Shown here: piece after piece, positions 1-9,301 of the stretch
Layout of the letters: every line of letters begins with the position of its first letter
How positions within the stretch are numbered: position 1 is the stretch's first letter
NCBI RefSeq assembly: GCF_900112485.1
Contig: NZ_FOMG01000002.1
Location: 1-64,000, forward strand
Direction of reading: 5' to 3'
Source: Clostridium uliginosum
Lineage (GTDB): Bacteria > Bacillota > Clostridia > Clostridiales > Clostridiaceae
Length of the DNA stretch: 64,000 nucleotides
Position numbers and translations under genes: made by a program
The notes under the pieces: generated by a model
Database searches by the model: none
The model's input: the letters and a program-made list of their open reading frames with translations, nothing else
Told to the model about the DNA's origin: nothing

Positions 1-19
1 TGGATAATTTATGTATTAT

Positions 20-46
20 GGAGATGTTTTTACATCTCCTTTTTAT
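20..46 (+). terminator. Rho-independent terminator
   Basis: GGAGATG and CATCTCC arms around a 6-base loop, followed by a T-rich tail. It ends a transcript coming from left of the window. Confidence 0.75.
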
Positions 47-117
47 TTTATCTAGTTTTAATTACTTCTTCTGCCTACTAAAATTATACTCTAACTTTTA
101 ATTAAGTTATTCGATAA

Positions 118-274
118 GGCATATTAAAGAAAATAACAAGTCAAAGATGCGACGTATATTTTATGTCAGACAAGGAAATGAAATTAATGCATAGCAAGCT
201 ATGGGCTGATTTTATTGACGCAGTATGACGCAAAATAGACTAGTATACTGACTTGTTATTTATTTTAATATGCC
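118..274. repeat. Family-1 MITE-like element, full copy
   Basis: A 157-bp element with inverted ends (GGCATATTAAAGAAAATAAC against its complement on the right). It is flanked on both sides by TAA (115-117 and 275-277), which reads as a 3-bp target duplication. No coding capacity. It matches the copies near 10.9, 23.6, 33.0, 33.3 and 50.1 kb. Its right end supplies the last codons and stop of the remnant at 260-487. Confidence 0.85.
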
Positions 275-487
275 TAAAATCTCTAAAACTAATTTTTCAG
301 GATTATTAGATTTCATTAAACTAGACATTATTGCAATTCCACTTGCTCCAGCATCAATAATCTCATTAAAGTTTTTTGAGTTTACTCCTACAATTCCAAT
401 AATAGGTATGTTAATATTTTCACTAAGTCTATTGATTTCTTTAATTCCTTTAGGTGCTATGTCTTTTTTACAAATATATTTACCATT
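260..487 (-). pseudogene. Thiamine-phosphate synthase/TenI-like C-terminal remnant
   Basis: The minus strand reads about 75 codons resembling the C-terminal third of ThiE/TenI TIM barrels: a stretch like IPIIGIVGVNSKNF followed by DAGASGIAIMSSLM, which fits the phosphate-binding end of the family. An in-frame TAA (488-490) precedes it, and no start codon with a ribosome-binding site is present. A further short in-frame piece upstream (about 491-545) may be the N-terminal end, which would imply an internal deletion. The reading frame ends inside the family-1 repeat, so the repeat provides the stop codon. The normal family length is about 200 residues, so this is a decayed gene. The assignment rests on motif resemblance only. 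Confidence 0.6.
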
Positions 488-727
488 TTAAATTTTATAA
501 TTTTCACTTAAAATAATACTATCACTATGTTTGTTTACACTTGTATTTAATATAGAATTTAAACGTTTTAAAACTTAGATAAATTTTTAACAATTTTTTA
601 TTGAATATTTTTTAAAAAGTGATAAAATTACTATTGTTGGTATTCTATTTATAGAAACTAAACTAAAAATTGGTGTATAAATTTTCTGAATTATATCCAC
701 AAAAGGAATAAGAACGGAGGCATTTTT

Positions 728-1324
728 ATGGAAAAAATTAATGTTAAAACAAAATTTTCAACTAGACAAATGGCAATGGTAGGTATGCTATCTGCTGTGT
801 CAATCTTTTTAGGATTAACTGGGTTAGGCTTTATTCCAATTCCACCTGTAAAAGCTACTATAATGCATATTCCTGTTATCGTAGGTGCAATTATTGAAGG
901 TCCTATTGTTGGTGCTTTAGTTGGTGCAGTATTTGGATTGTTTTCAATGTATCAATCTTTTACAACACCATTACCTACATCATTTATTTTTTGGAATCCT
1001 ATAATTGCTTTATTACCTAGAATTTTAATTGGAATTGTATCATATTATGTATATGTATTTTTTAAAAATAAATTTAAAAAACAAAGCATAAGTATTGCTA
1101 TTTCTGCAATAATAGGTACATTAACTAATACAATAGGAGTTATGGGACTAACTTATATAATTTATCTTGAAAAATACGCTAATGTATTGGGTATAAGTAA
1201 AAGTGCAGCTACCATAGGAATTGGTGGAGTTGTTGTTACTAATGGTTCAATTGAAGCAATAGTAAGTGCTGTAATATCAATACCTATAGTGATTACTTTA
1301 TTAAAAATTAATAGAAATAATTAA
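728..1324 (+). CDS. ECF transporter S component (substrate-binding membrane subunit)
   Basis: A 198-residue protein with about five to six hydrophobic segments. Near residues 40-75 it has the S-component pattern (PVKATIMHIPVIVGAIIEG then VGAVFGLFS). Such proteins capture a vitamin or related small molecule and work with a shared EcfA/A'/T energising module, which is not in this window. An ACGGAGG ribosome-binding site lies 7 bases before the ATG. A possible promoter (TTGAAT, 16-bp spacer, TAAAAT) lies at 601-628. The pattern resembles pantothenate-type (PanT) S components, and the next gene is a P1-family peptidase, a family that includes beta-alanyl-peptide and pantetheine-type hydrolases. 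A pantothenate-related substrate is therefore possible but not shown. Confidence 0.8.
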   Translation: MEKINVKTKFSTRQMAMVGMLSAVSIFLGLTGLGFIPIPPVKATIMHIPVIVGAIIEGPIVGALVGAVFGLFSMYQSFTTPLPTSFIFWNPIIALLPRILIGIVSYYVYVFFKNKFKKQSISIAISAIIGTLTNTIGVMGLTYIIYLEKYANVLGISKSAATIGIGGVVVTNGSIEAIVSAVISIPIVITLLKINRNN

Positions 1325-1347
1325 ACTATTTATATATATTTAAATTA

Positions 1348-1390
1348 GGCACATTCAAAGAAAATAACAAGTCAAAGATGTGACGTATAT
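1348..1390. repeat. Family-1 element, left half only
   Basis: The left terminal repeat (GGCACATTCAAAG, then AATAACAAGTCAAAGATG) is preceded by TTA. It breaks off abruptly at a hairpin, and no right end is present. Confidence 0.7.
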
Positions 1391-1423
1391 GACCAATGAT
1401 GTAAACTTTTTCCATCATTGGTC
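1391..1423 (+). terminator. Hairpin, possible terminator of the ECF gene
   Basis: Perfect 11-bp arms (GACCAATGATG / CATCATTGGTC) around an 11-base loop. The tail (attatatcta) is only weakly T-rich, so termination is uncertain. It could instead shape the leader of the downstream peptidase gene. Confidence 0.5.
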
Positions 1424-1458
1424 ATTATATCTATATAGTATTAAAGGAGTTTTAAGTT

Positions 1459-2430
1459 ATGCATGAAATTAAATTCTGTGATATAGCTGGTATTAAACTT
1501 GGTCATGCTGAAGATAAAGAAGGAGGCACTGGTTGTTCTGTTGTAATATGTGAAAAAGGTGCAACTGGTGGCGTGGATGTTCGTGGTGGTTCACCTGGAA
1601 CTAGAGAAACTGATTTATTAAATCCAATGGAAATGGTAGATAAAATCCATGCAGTAGTATTATCTGGCGGAAGTGCTTTTGGTCTAGATGCTTCTAGTGG
1701 AGTTATGGAATATTTAGAAAACAAAGATATAGGATTTGATGTAACAGTTGCCAAAGTACCTATTGTGTGTCAAGCCGTATTGTTTGATTTAGCTTTTGGC
1801 AATCCAAAAATAAGGCCAAATAAAGAAATGGGACTTCTAGCTTGCAAAAATTCTGAAAGTTATACAGCTGATATTAATGGTAATATTGGTGCTGGATTTG
1901 GAGCAACTGTTGGTAAATTTTTAGGCCCTAGTACTGCTATGAAAGGTGGCCTTGGAACATATGCAATTAAAGTTGGTAACCTTGAAGTTGGTGCAATTGT
2001 AGCAGTTAATTGTTTAGGAGATGTTGTTGATCCTAAAAATTTAGATATAATTGCAGGAGCCTATGACCGTGAAAATAATAAATTTTTAAATACTGAAGAT
2101 ATAATACTATCAAACTTAGAAAAGCCTAATAATCCATTTAAAGGTAATACAACCATAGGTATTATTGTAACTAATGCAAATTTTACAAAAGCTGAAACAA
2201 ACAAAGTAGCTTCTATGGCACATAATGCATACGGTAGAACTATGCGTCCAGCTCACACAATGTTTGATGGAGACACAATATTTACAATGTCTACAAACAA
2301 GGTTAATTCTGATGTAACAACCGTCGGAATGATTGCTACAAATGTAATGGAAAGGGCCATATTAAGAGGAGTTAAATCCGCTGAATCCTTGTTAGATTTC
2401 CCAAGTTTTTATCAAGTAAAAAATATATAA
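1459..2430 (+). CDS. P1 family (DmpA/BapA-type) self-processing peptidase
   Basis: A 323-residue protein. GGSPGTRETDLL (43-54), VVLSGGSAFGLDASSGVME (about 67-84) and the ending motif YGRTMRPAHTMFDGDTIF are hallmarks of peptidase family S58/P1. These enzymes are Ntn-like: the precursor cleaves itself before a Ser/Thr nucleophile, here most likely Thr232 in GNTTIGIIVTNA (229-240). Family members remove N-terminal residues from D-amino-acid, beta-alanyl or pantetheine-like substrates. The start has AAAGGAG 10 bases upstream. Lying 135 bp after an ECF S component, it may act on an imported substrate; that link is an inference. Length is normal for the family. Confidence 0.88.
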   Translation: MHEIKFCDIAGIKLGHAEDKEGGTGCSVVICEKGATGGVDVRGGSPGTRETDLLNPMEMVDKIHAVVLSGGSAFGLDASSGVMEYLENKDIGFDVTVAKVPIVCQAVLFDLAFGNPKIRPNKEMGLLACKNSESYTADINGNIGAGFGATVGKFLGPSTAMKGGLGTYAIKVGNLEVGAIVAVNCLGDVVDPKNLDIIAGAYDRENNKFLNTEDIILSNLEKPNNPFKGNTTIGIIVTNANFTKAETNKVASMAHNAYGRTMRPAHTMFDGDTIFTMSTNKVNSDVTTVGMIATNVMERAILRGVKSAESLLDFPSFYQVKNI

Positions 2431-2601
2431 ATAAATTAAATTTGCTATACTTTATATTAAATTGTACAAATTTCCTATTGTAATGTTTTTTTACTAATAT
2501 TCCTTCTATTCCATAGATTATAATTTTCACTATTACATACAATAATACTGCAAAGCAAAAAGAAATGCTTAGCAAATAAAAAATTGAAGGAGGAATATAT
2601 T

Positions 2602-2784
2602 ATGGCAAATTCATTAGTACCTGAAGCAAAAAATGGGTTATCAAAATTCAAAACTGAAGTAGCAAGTGAAATGGGTGTTCCATTTACTGATTACAATGGT
2701 AACCTTTCTTCAAAACAATGTGGAAGCGTTGGTGGAGAAATGGTTAAAAGAATGGTACAACAATACGAATCTGGCATAAAGTAG
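2602..2784 (+). CDS. Alpha/beta-type small acid-soluble spore protein (SASP)
   Basis: A 60-residue DNA-binding spore protein. It shows the conserved GPR protease cleavage region (KTEVASEMGV) and the C-terminal SKQCGSVGGEMVKRMV helix. These proteins coat spore DNA and are degraded at germination. The chosen ATG lies 7 bases after GGAGG; a longer in-frame start (2584) has no ribosome-binding site. CATACAATA at 2536-2544 could be a sigma-G -10 element, but the -35 match is weak. It shows the organism is a spore former. Confidence 0.95.
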   Translation: MANSLVPEAKNGLSKFKTEVASEMGVPFTDYNGNLSSKQCGSVGGEMVKRMVQQYESGIK

Positions 2785-3113
2785 TATTCTAACTGATTTA
2801 TTGAAAAAGGAGAGATATATGTACTTTATATACTAGTTAATGATACTTAAACATTTATATTATTTTTGAGAAATAATTATTGCAATCTTTATATTTTTAG
2901 ATATTGCAAAATTTAAATCCATAAATAATAAAATATTAAAGTATGATTTACAACGTATAAATTTGTACATATGTCTCTTCTTTTGATATAAATATTTAAT
3001 TTGATCTTCCCTTAGCTTAAAAACATTTAGCTTTTACATATAATTTTTTTTAATATCCCTTAAATGTATAAGTCTTAGTATAAAATTACTTTATATTAAC
3101 TTCAATATTATTT
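2785..3113. other. Intergenic, no gene seen
   Basis: AT-rich gap between the SASP gene and the end of clpB. It contains an isolated Shine-Dalgarno followed by only five codons (from 2820). No clear terminator, repeat or RNA was recognised. Confidence 0.5.
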
Positions 3114-5720
3114 CTAATTATTAATTGGTGTTAATATTATTTCATCATTTACTCCATCAACTTTTACTTTTGATCCATAAATTAAGTCACCTCTAATTAT
3201 CATCCTAGCAAGATTGTTTTCTAATGTATTTTGAATATATCTCTTTAATGGTCTTGCACCATAAATTGGATCATATCCTTCTCTTGCCATTATAACTTTA
3301 GCTTCATCTGTCACTTCTACTTCAATATTTTTATCTTTTAATCTGTTTGATACTTCATTTAAGAATATATCAATAATTTTCTTAATACCAGTTTCAGATA
3401 ATGGCTTAAACATGATTATATCATCAACTCTGTTTAAGAATTCAGGTTTAAATCTTAATTTTAATTGATTCATAACTTGATCCTTAATATTAGGTTGAAT
3501 ATATTCTTCAATTTTATTTTCTAATAAATAGTTACTTCCAATATTTGAAGTCATAATTATTATAGTATTTTTAAAATCTACAGTTTTTCCTTTATTATCA
3601 GTTAATCTACCATCATCTAATATTTGAAGAAACATATTAAAAACATCTTCATGAGCCTTTTCAATTTCATCAAATAAAATTACACTATACGGATGTCTTC
3701 TAACAGCTTCAGTTAATTGACCACCTTCATCATATCCTACATATCCTGGAGGAGCTCCAACTAATCTGGATACAGAATGCTTTTCCATATATTCTGACAT
3801 ATCAATACGGATAATATTTTCTTCTGAATCAAACATATTTCTAGCTAAAGTCTTAGCAAGTTCTGTTTTACCAACTCCAGTAGGTCCTAAGAATATAAAT
3901 GATCCTATTGGTCTATTAATGTCCTTAAGTCCTGCTCTTGCTCTTAAGATTGCATTAGTTACAGACTCAATAGCTTCATCTTGCCCTATTACTCTTTCTC
4001 TCATATCATCTTCTAATCTTAAAAGTTTTTCTCTCTCTCCTTCAATAATATTACTTACAGGAATTCCAGTCCATTTAGATAAAATTTGTGATACTTCTTC
4101 CTCTGTAACCTCTTCTTTTAAAAGAGCACTGTCATAATTTTCTTTGACTTCAATTTCAACATTTTTAAGCTTTTCTTCTAAAGCAGGAATTTTACTGTAT
4201 TGAATTTCAGCAACTTTATTATATTCATAGTTCCTTTGCGCTGCTTCTAACTCTCCTCTTGCTTGATCTAACTCTTTTTTTATATTTTTAATAACTACAA
4301 TATGCTCTTTTTCTTTTTCATATTTAGCAGTCATTTCATCATTTTTTTCTTTTAATTCCGCAAATTCTTTTTCTAAATCAACTAATCTATTTTTTGATCC
4401 ATCATCTTTTTCTTTAGATAATGCTTCCTTTTCAATTTCAAGCTTAAATATCTTTCTTCTTATAACATCTAATTCTGTTGGTAACGAATCAATTTCAGAC
4501 CTTATCATAGCTCCAGCTTCATCAATTAAGTCAATTGCTTTATCTGGTAAAAATCTTCCTTGAATATATCTATCAGAAAGTTTTGCTGCAGCTACTATAG
4601 CTGAATCGTGGATTCTAATACCATGATGTATTTCAAATCTTTCTTTTAATCCTCTTAATATTGAAATAGTATCCTCAACACTTGGTTCATTTATAATTAC
4701 AGTTTGGAATCTTCTTTCTAAAGCTTTATCTTTTTCAATATATTGTCTGTATTCATCAAAAGTTGTAGCTCCTATACAATGAAGTTCTCCCCTAGCAAGT
4801 AATGGTTTTATTAAATTTCCCGCATCCATAGCCCCTTCAGTCTTACCTGCACCTACTATAGTATGAATTTCATCTATAAATAAAAGTATTCTTCCTTCAC
4901 TACTTTGAACTTCTTTTAATACAGCTTTTAATCTCTCTTCAAATTCCCCTCTATATTTAGCACCTGCAATTAATGCTCCCATATCAAGCGAAAATATAAT
5001 TTTATCTTTTAGACCTTCAGGAACATCTCCTCTAACTATTCTCTCTGCTAATCCTTCTACAATAGCCGTTTTACCAACTCCTGGTTCACCTATTAATACT
5101 GGATTATTCTTTGTTCTTCTTGAAAGTATTCTTATAGTTCTTCTTATTTCCTCATCTCTTCCAATAACAGGATCAAGTTTATGCTTCTTAGCAAGTTCAA
5201 CCAAATTTGTTCCATACTTAGCTAATGCATCATATGTGCCTTCTGGATCTTGTGAGTCAACTCTTTGGCTTCCTCTTACTTCAGAAAGAACCTTTAAGAA
5301 TCCATCCTTTGTAATATTGTACTTATTTAATATTTTTGAAACTTCACCATTCTTATCAACATCTATTATAGCAAGCATTAAATGTTCTACACTAACATAT
5401 GAATCTTCAAATTTCTTTGAAAGTTCTTCTGCTCTGATTAAAACTTCATCTACTTTTCTTGTAATATACACACCTGAGTTTGAAGCACCTTCACCTAATA
5501 CTTTTGGCATAGAATCAAGAGATTTATTTAAAGTATCTTTTAAATCCTTAACTGACACTCCCATTTTAGTGAAAATATTTGGTACTAATCCATCATCTTG
5601 TTCTACAAGGGCAGAAAAAAGATGGATTATATCTATTTGCTGATGATTATATTTAACAGCTGTAACATTTGCATCATTTAACGCTTGTTGCACCCTTAAA
5701 GTCATTTTATCAGTATTCAT
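3114..5720 (-). CDS. clpB: ClpB AAA+ disaggregase
   Basis: An 868-residue chaperone ATPase that rescues aggregated proteins with DnaK. Domains in order: N-terminal Clp_N repeats (1-145); first AAA+ domain with Walker [10 protein letters not shown] and Walker B LFIDEIH; a long coiled-coil middle domain (about 390-520), which distinguishes ClpB from ClpC/ClpA; a second AAA+ domain with GPTGVGKTE and [11 protein letters not shown]; and the C-terminal ClpB D2 small domain. The start is taken at 5720 because AGGAGGT lies 7 bases upstream; an in-frame ATG 36 bases earlier has none. It is transcribed alone from a promoter overlapped by a CtsR-like operator, with a leader of about 200 nt. Confidence 0.96.
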   Translation of the reverse strand: MNTDKMTLRVQQALNDANVTAVKYNHQQIDIIHLFSALVEQDDGLVPNIFTKMGVSVKDLKDTLNKSLDSMPKVLGEGASNSGVYITRKVDEVLIRAEELSKKFEDSYVSVEHLMLAIIDVDKNGEVSKILNKYNITKDGFLKVLSEVRGSQRVDSQDPEGTYDALAKYGTNLVELAKKHKLDPVIGRDEEIRRTIRILSRRTKNNPVLIGEPGVGKTAIVEGLAERIVRGDVPEGLKDKIIFSLDMGALIAGAKYRGEFEERLKAVLKEVQSSEGRILLFIDEIHTIVGAGKTEGAMDAGNLIKPLLARGELHCIGATTFDEYRQYIEKDKALERRFQTVIINEPSVEDTISILRGLKERFEIHHGIRIHDSAIVAAAKLSDRYIQGRFLPDKAIDLIDEAGAMIRSEIDSLPTELDVIRRKIFKLEIEKEALSKEKDDGSKNRLVDLEKEFAELKEKNDEMTAKYEKEKEHIVVIKNIKKELDQARGELEAAQRNYEYNKVAEIQYSKIPALEEKLKNVEIEVKENYDSALLKEEVTEEEVSQILSKWTGIPVSNIIEGEREKLLRLEDDMRERVIGQDEAIESVTNAILRARAGLKDINRPIGSFIFLGPTGVGKTELAKTLARNMFDSEENIIRIDMSEYMEKHSVSRLVGAPPGYVGYDEGGQLTEAVRRHPYSVILFDEIEKAHEDVFNMFLQILDDGRLTDNKGKTVDFKNTIIIMTSNIGSNYLLENKIEEYIQPNIKDQVMNQLKLRFKPEFLNRVDDIIMFKPLSETGIKKIIDIFLNEVSNRLKDKNIEVEVTDEAKVIMAREGYDPIYGARPLKRYIQNTLENNLARMIIRGDLIYGSKVKVDGVNDEIILTPINN

Positions 5721-5928
5721 TGTTCTACCTCCTAGTTTAGGCATCTCTACATACATAACTAGCCAGTCTTCTTGTCTTTTTTTGTACTATACTGTGTCAG
5801 CAAAGGCAGCTAATAACAGTAGTACTAACTACCTTTACTTTCTTATCTAGTTAAAAAAATCCTAAGAATATTTGACCAGTTATTTGTTTTACAATGCCTT
5901 ATATAATTATATTTTATTCCTTAAAAAT

Positions 5929-5958
5929 ATAATAATATAAAGGTCAAAGAAAGTCAAA
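5929..5958 (-). promoter_or_regulatory. clpB promoter overlapped by a CtsR-like operator
   Basis: On the minus strand TTGACT (5957-5952), a 17-bp spacer and TATTAT (5934-5929) form a vegetative promoter. GGTCAAAGAAAGTCAAA at 5942-5958 (plus strand) fits the CtsR heptad direct repeat and covers the -35 element, suggesting heat-shock derepression. CtsR itself is not in the window. Confidence 0.7.
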
Positions 5959-6001
5959 GTTATTTTAATATTTTTTATTATTTTTTTAACAAAAAAATAT
6001 T

Positions 6002-6042
6002 GACCATGTTTTAAGATATCAACATTCACTTAAAACATAGCC
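6002..6042. repeat. Family-2 element, minimal 41-bp copy
   Basis: Almost only terminal repeats: a GACCATGTTTTAAG left end joined to ATATCAACATTCACTTAAAA and CATAGCC. It is flanked by a perfect 8-bp duplication, AAAATATT at 5994-6001 and 6043-6050. Confidence 0.85.
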
Positions 6043-6079
6043 AAAATATTAAATAAGTTTTATATTTTTTGAATGTGAC

Positions 6080-6616
6080 TTAGGTATCATCAACCTCAAG
6101 ATATATAAAAGGTTTATTTTTATTATTACAATATGAAAATATACTTATAAAGTTTGCTTTATCTTCTATTCCTGTTAGCGTTATTCCACAATTATCCTTA
6201 TAGTCATATATCCATTCATTAACTAAGTCCATAATATTTAAAGTTATAAAATATTTAGTTTTAGTTCCCTGCATACTTGCTTTTTCTTTATTATATATAA
6301 ACTTAGGTGCATTATCCCACGTTACTCCTAGTGGATTATACTCTTCCGTATTATAATTAAGATAGACTTCATTACTATCTAATATACACGGAGTATATAT
6401 GTTTTTTTCCACACATAAATTTAATCTTGCAGTTTTTATTTTACACGCATCTGGAAGTCTATCTTTTATATCGAAAATCATTAGTACTCTAAAAACATTA
6501 TTATCTTTTCCTTTTGTATTGCCTACTGGTAAATACTTGTTTTCATAAAAATTTTCCTCATTAAATTTTTTACTAATTACAGATATAGATGAAGGATAAA
6601 TAGAAATTATTTTCAT
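6080..6616 (-). CDS. DNRLRE-type (CBM-like) beta-sandwich protein
   Basis: 178 residues with no signal peptide or membrane segment. The pattern FRVLMIFDIKDRLP (about 41-54), the stretch PLGVTWDNAP (about 96-105), LNIMDLVNEWIYD and CGITLTG matches DNRLRE / disaggregatase-related modules. These form beta-sandwiches, often attached to glycan-active or surface proteins. Here the module stands alone. AAAGGAG lies 7 bases before the ATG. Its neighbours (clpB and an AraC/GH39 regulator) say little about its role. A remnant of a family-1 right end (AATGTGAC then TTA) sits just past the stop. Confidence 0.65.
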   Translation of the reverse strand: MKIISIYPSSISVISKKFNEENFYENKYLPVGNTKGKDNNVFRVLMIFDIKDRLPDACKIKTARLNLCVEKNIYTPCILDSNEVYLNYNTEEYNPLGVTWDNAPKFIYNKEKASMQGTKTKYFITLNIMDLVNEWIYDYKDNCGITLTGIEDKANFISIFSYCNNKNKPFIYLEVDDT

Positions 6617-6814
6617 CTAATCGCTCCTTTAATTTTATCTCTCATAATCTATATTATGAGTATATTTTATATTTAATTCTTGTTATAAAAATTATAGTTC
6701 TTATTGTTTAACTCAAGCATATTTTAATGTTCTTACTCTACATAAGGCACATTCAATTTATTTCTTTTCTTTAAATAAATTGATATAATTATCTAAGCAT
6801 TATTAAAAAATAAA

Positions 6815-6871
6815 AAATGAATATTCTATGAATCTTTGGCTTATTATTTCCTATTAAAATGAATATTCTAT
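6815..6871. promoter_or_regulatory. Direct repeats upstream of the AraC/GH39 gene
   Basis: AAATGAATATTCTAT occurs at 6815-6829 and again at 6857-6871. The 42-bp start-to-start distance is about four helical turns. AraC-type regulators bind direct half-sites, so these are candidate autoregulatory sites. Confidence 0.5.
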
Positions 6872-6895
6872 ATATTATTGAAAGGTGGTTAAAAA

Positions 6896-8968
6896 ATGAG
6901 AAGAGAATATATTTCTTATGAGGAAAACCTTCCTATTCGTATTTCTTATGCCTCAATAAAAGAATATCCTCTTCATTGGCACAACACTATTGAAATCATT
7001 TATGTACTAAAGGGAACATTAAATGTTACTATAGATACTGATAAATCTGAATTAATTGAGAAAGAATTAGAAATAATTAATGTTGAAGAAACTCATAGTA
7101 TGCATAGTGATGATGAGAATAACAAAGTTTTAATATTTCATATAGATCCTATGTTTTTTGAAAAATATTATAAAGATATTAAAAACATGTTTTTTTATAC
7201 TAACTCATCTGATAAGGGTGCTCAAGATGCAGAAGAATATGATGAGTTTAGAACATTTTTAGCTAGAATTTTGTGTGAAGTTGTTCAAAAGCAAGAAGAT
7301 TTTGATGAGGAAATTGAATCTACTTTAATTAAATTACTTTATCATCTTTTAAACTATTTTCATTATTTAATCTATGAAAAAGAAGAACTTAAAGAAAATA
7401 GTGAACAATTAGAAAGATATCATAGAATATCTAAATATATCTTTAATAATTATAATAATAATATAACACTTCAGGAAATAGCAAAAAAGGAATTCTTAAG
7501 TCCTCATTACTTATCCCATGAAATTAAGTCAGCTACTGGATACACCTTTACTGATTTGATTAATTTAACTAGAATCGAAGAGTCAGTAAAATTGCTTTTA
7601 GATACTGATATGAGCATATATGAAATATCTGAAGCAATTGGTTTTTCTCATACACGTTATTTAAACAAAAATTTTAAAATTTATTACAATTGTACTCCTC
7701 TTCAATATAGAAAAAAATATAAAGTTAATGATGAGACTTTTGAAAAGCTTAAAAATATTACCTATTATACCCTAAATGAAAGTCTTGATTTAGTTATACA
7801 TTATTTAGAAGACTATGAAAGATTTAATTATGAAAATAAACTTTGGAAAATTCATATTAATATGGATAATTCCCTTGGCAAGTTTCATGAAACATTTCGT
7901 AATATCATTAGTTTAGGAGAATCTTTTGACTTATTAATTGAAGATAATAAAGATATTCTTGAAGAAATCCAAAAAGAAATCCATTTTAATTATGGAAGAC
8001 TAGAAAATTTCTTTCATCCTGATATGACAGTTTTCCCTGGAAATAATTTTTTTAATTGGAATAAAGCAAATGCTGTTTTAGAATTTTTAAATCATATTGA
8101 GCTAAAACCTCTAATTGTTATAGATAATGGTGAAATATTTTCATGTTCAGATTTCAAAAATATTTTAAAAAATTTTCATGATTATTTTTCTTTATCTGAT
8201 GTAATTAACTTAAGTGACATTCAATTTCAATTTTCTTCTTCAATAGATGAAAAAATTAAAATTCATTTGAGAGAATTTTTAACAGAAACTTATAATTTTG
8301 AAATTTTAGATACAAATCTTAATTCTAAAAAAACATTAAATAAAATTTATGATACAGCTTATATGCTTCCTTATATAATTCATAACTATATATTTAATGG
8401 AGAAGACTTGAATTTTTTAACAGCTTTTGACGTCCTTGAAAAAGAAGTTTTATTAACTAATGAAGTATTTATTGGTTCTTCTGGACTTGTTAATGATATG
8501 GGAATTAAAAAACCTTCTTATTATGCTTATTATCTATTAAGCAAGTTAAAAGGCGAAGTCGTATTAAAAGAAGAAGGTTATATAGTTACTAAGAATAATA
8601 ACACCTATAGTATACTTTTATATTCATATAATGACTACATAGTTGATTTAATAGATATTGATGACATTTCTAAAAAACGTGGACTTAAAAAACCTACTGA
8701 AAAAAAATTATCATTAAATATATCTAATATCAAAAAAGCTACTAGAACCGTAACTTACGAGGTAAATGAACGAGTTGGTTCTTCATATAATTATTGGGTA
8801 GCCATGGGAAAACCTAACAGATTAAATAAAGAAGAAAAAGAGATTCTGCACAAAGCCTCATTTCCTAAAATTGAATTTAAGTACAATAAAAAAAGTTCTG
8901 TATTAAATATAATTGCAAAACTTAAGGGATATGGTGCTATGTTAATATTAATTAATGAAGTTAATTGA
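6896..8968 (+). CDS. AraC-family regulator fused to a GH39-like domain
   Basis: 690 residues. An N-terminal cupin-type sensor (about 10-110, with HWHNTIEIIYVLKG) is followed by a two-helix-turn-helix AraC DNA-binding domain (about 170-275: LQEIAKKEFLSPHYLSHEIK and IYEISEAIGFSHTRYLNKNF). A long C-terminal region (about 290-690) resembles glycoside hydrolase family 39 (beta-xylosidase-like) barrels. Such fusions are known in Clostridia, where the hydrolase-like part is thought to sense sugars; catalysis is doubtful. AAAGGTGG is the ribosome-binding site. Direct repeats lie just upstream, and a strong terminator follows. It may regulate glycan genes elsewhere, since none is adjacent. Confidence 0.85.
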   Translation: MRREYISYEENLPIRISYASIKEYPLHWHNTIEIIYVLKGTLNVTIDTDKSELIEKELEIINVEETHSMHSDDENNKVLIFHIDPMFFEKYYKDIKNMFFYTNSSDKGAQDAEEYDEFRTFLARILCEVVQKQEDFDEEIESTLIKLLYHLLNYFHYLIYEKEELKENSEQLERYHRISKYIFNNYNNNITLQEIAKKEFLSPHYLSHEIKSATGYTFTDLINLTRIEESVKLLLDTDMSIYEISEAIGFSHTRYLNKNFKIYYNCTPLQYRKKYKVNDETFEKLKNITYYTLNESLDLVIHYLEDYERFNYENKLWKIHINMDNSLGKFHETFRNIISLGESFDLLIEDNKDILEEIQKEIHFNYGRLENFFHPDMTVFPGNNFFNWNKANAVLEFLNHIELKPLIVIDNGEIFSCSDFKNILKNFHDYFSLSDVINLSDIQFQFSSSIDEKIKIHLREFLTETYNFEILDTNLNSKKTLNKIYDTAYMLPYIIHNYIFNGEDLNFLTAFDVLEKEVLLTNEVFIGSSGLVNDMGIKKPSYYAYYLLSKLKGEVVLKEEGYIVTKNNNTYSILLYSYNDYIVDLIDIDDISKKRGLKKPTEKKLSLNISNIKKATRTVTYEVNERVGSSYNYWVAMGKPNRLNKEEKEILHKASFPKIEFKYNKKSSVLNIIAKLKGYGAMLILINEVN

Positions 8969-8972
8969 TTAA

Positions 8973-9008
8973 GGCGCATTCAAAAAGTATATTTTTTTAA
9001 AATGTGCC
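8973..9008. repeat. Family-1 element, 36-bp minimal copy
   Basis: GGCGCATTCAAAAAG joined to TTTTAAAATGTGCC, flanked by TAA (8970-8972 and 9009-9011). It is reduced to the outer ends. Confidence 0.75.
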
Positions 9009-9025
9009 TAAATTAATCTCAAATG

Positions 9026-9064
9026 GTACATAAACATGAATATTTTTGTGTTTATGTACTTTTT
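9026..9064 (+). terminator. Terminator of the AraC/GH39 gene
   Basis: GTACATAAACA / TGTTTATGTAC arms followed by a run of T. Confidence 0.85.
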
Positions 9065-9160
9065 TATTAGTATCCTTATATATAAAAAAGCATATTAGTA
9101 CTTTTAACTTGGCATCTTAATGGATTATCTTTAAATTTATTTTATATTATACTGTTATTA

Positions 9161-9228
9161 GGCACATTCAAAAAAATAGCAGACCAGTATGCTAGTCTAT
9201 TTTGGTCTGTTATTTTATTTCATGTGCC
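9161..9228. repeat. Family-1 element, 68-bp copy
   Basis: GGCACATTCA and its complement at the ends, with TTA on both sides (9158-9160 and 9229-9231). Internally it contains CAGTATGCTAGTCTATTTTG, shared with the longer copies. Confidence 0.85.
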
Positions 9229-9301
9229 TTATAGAATAAATTTAAGTAATTAAGGCATTGTTTTGCTAAAAATTCCTTAAATATACATGAGGAGTAATTT
9301 T

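Noticed and set aside
270..491. 73-residue plus-strand open frame
   Set aside because: It is hydrophobic antisense to the ThiE/TenI-like remnant, starts inside a repeat and has no ribosome-binding site.
2820..2837. Five-codon frame after the SASP gene with a good Shine-Dalgarno
   Set aside because: Too short to call; probably chance in AT-rich sequence.
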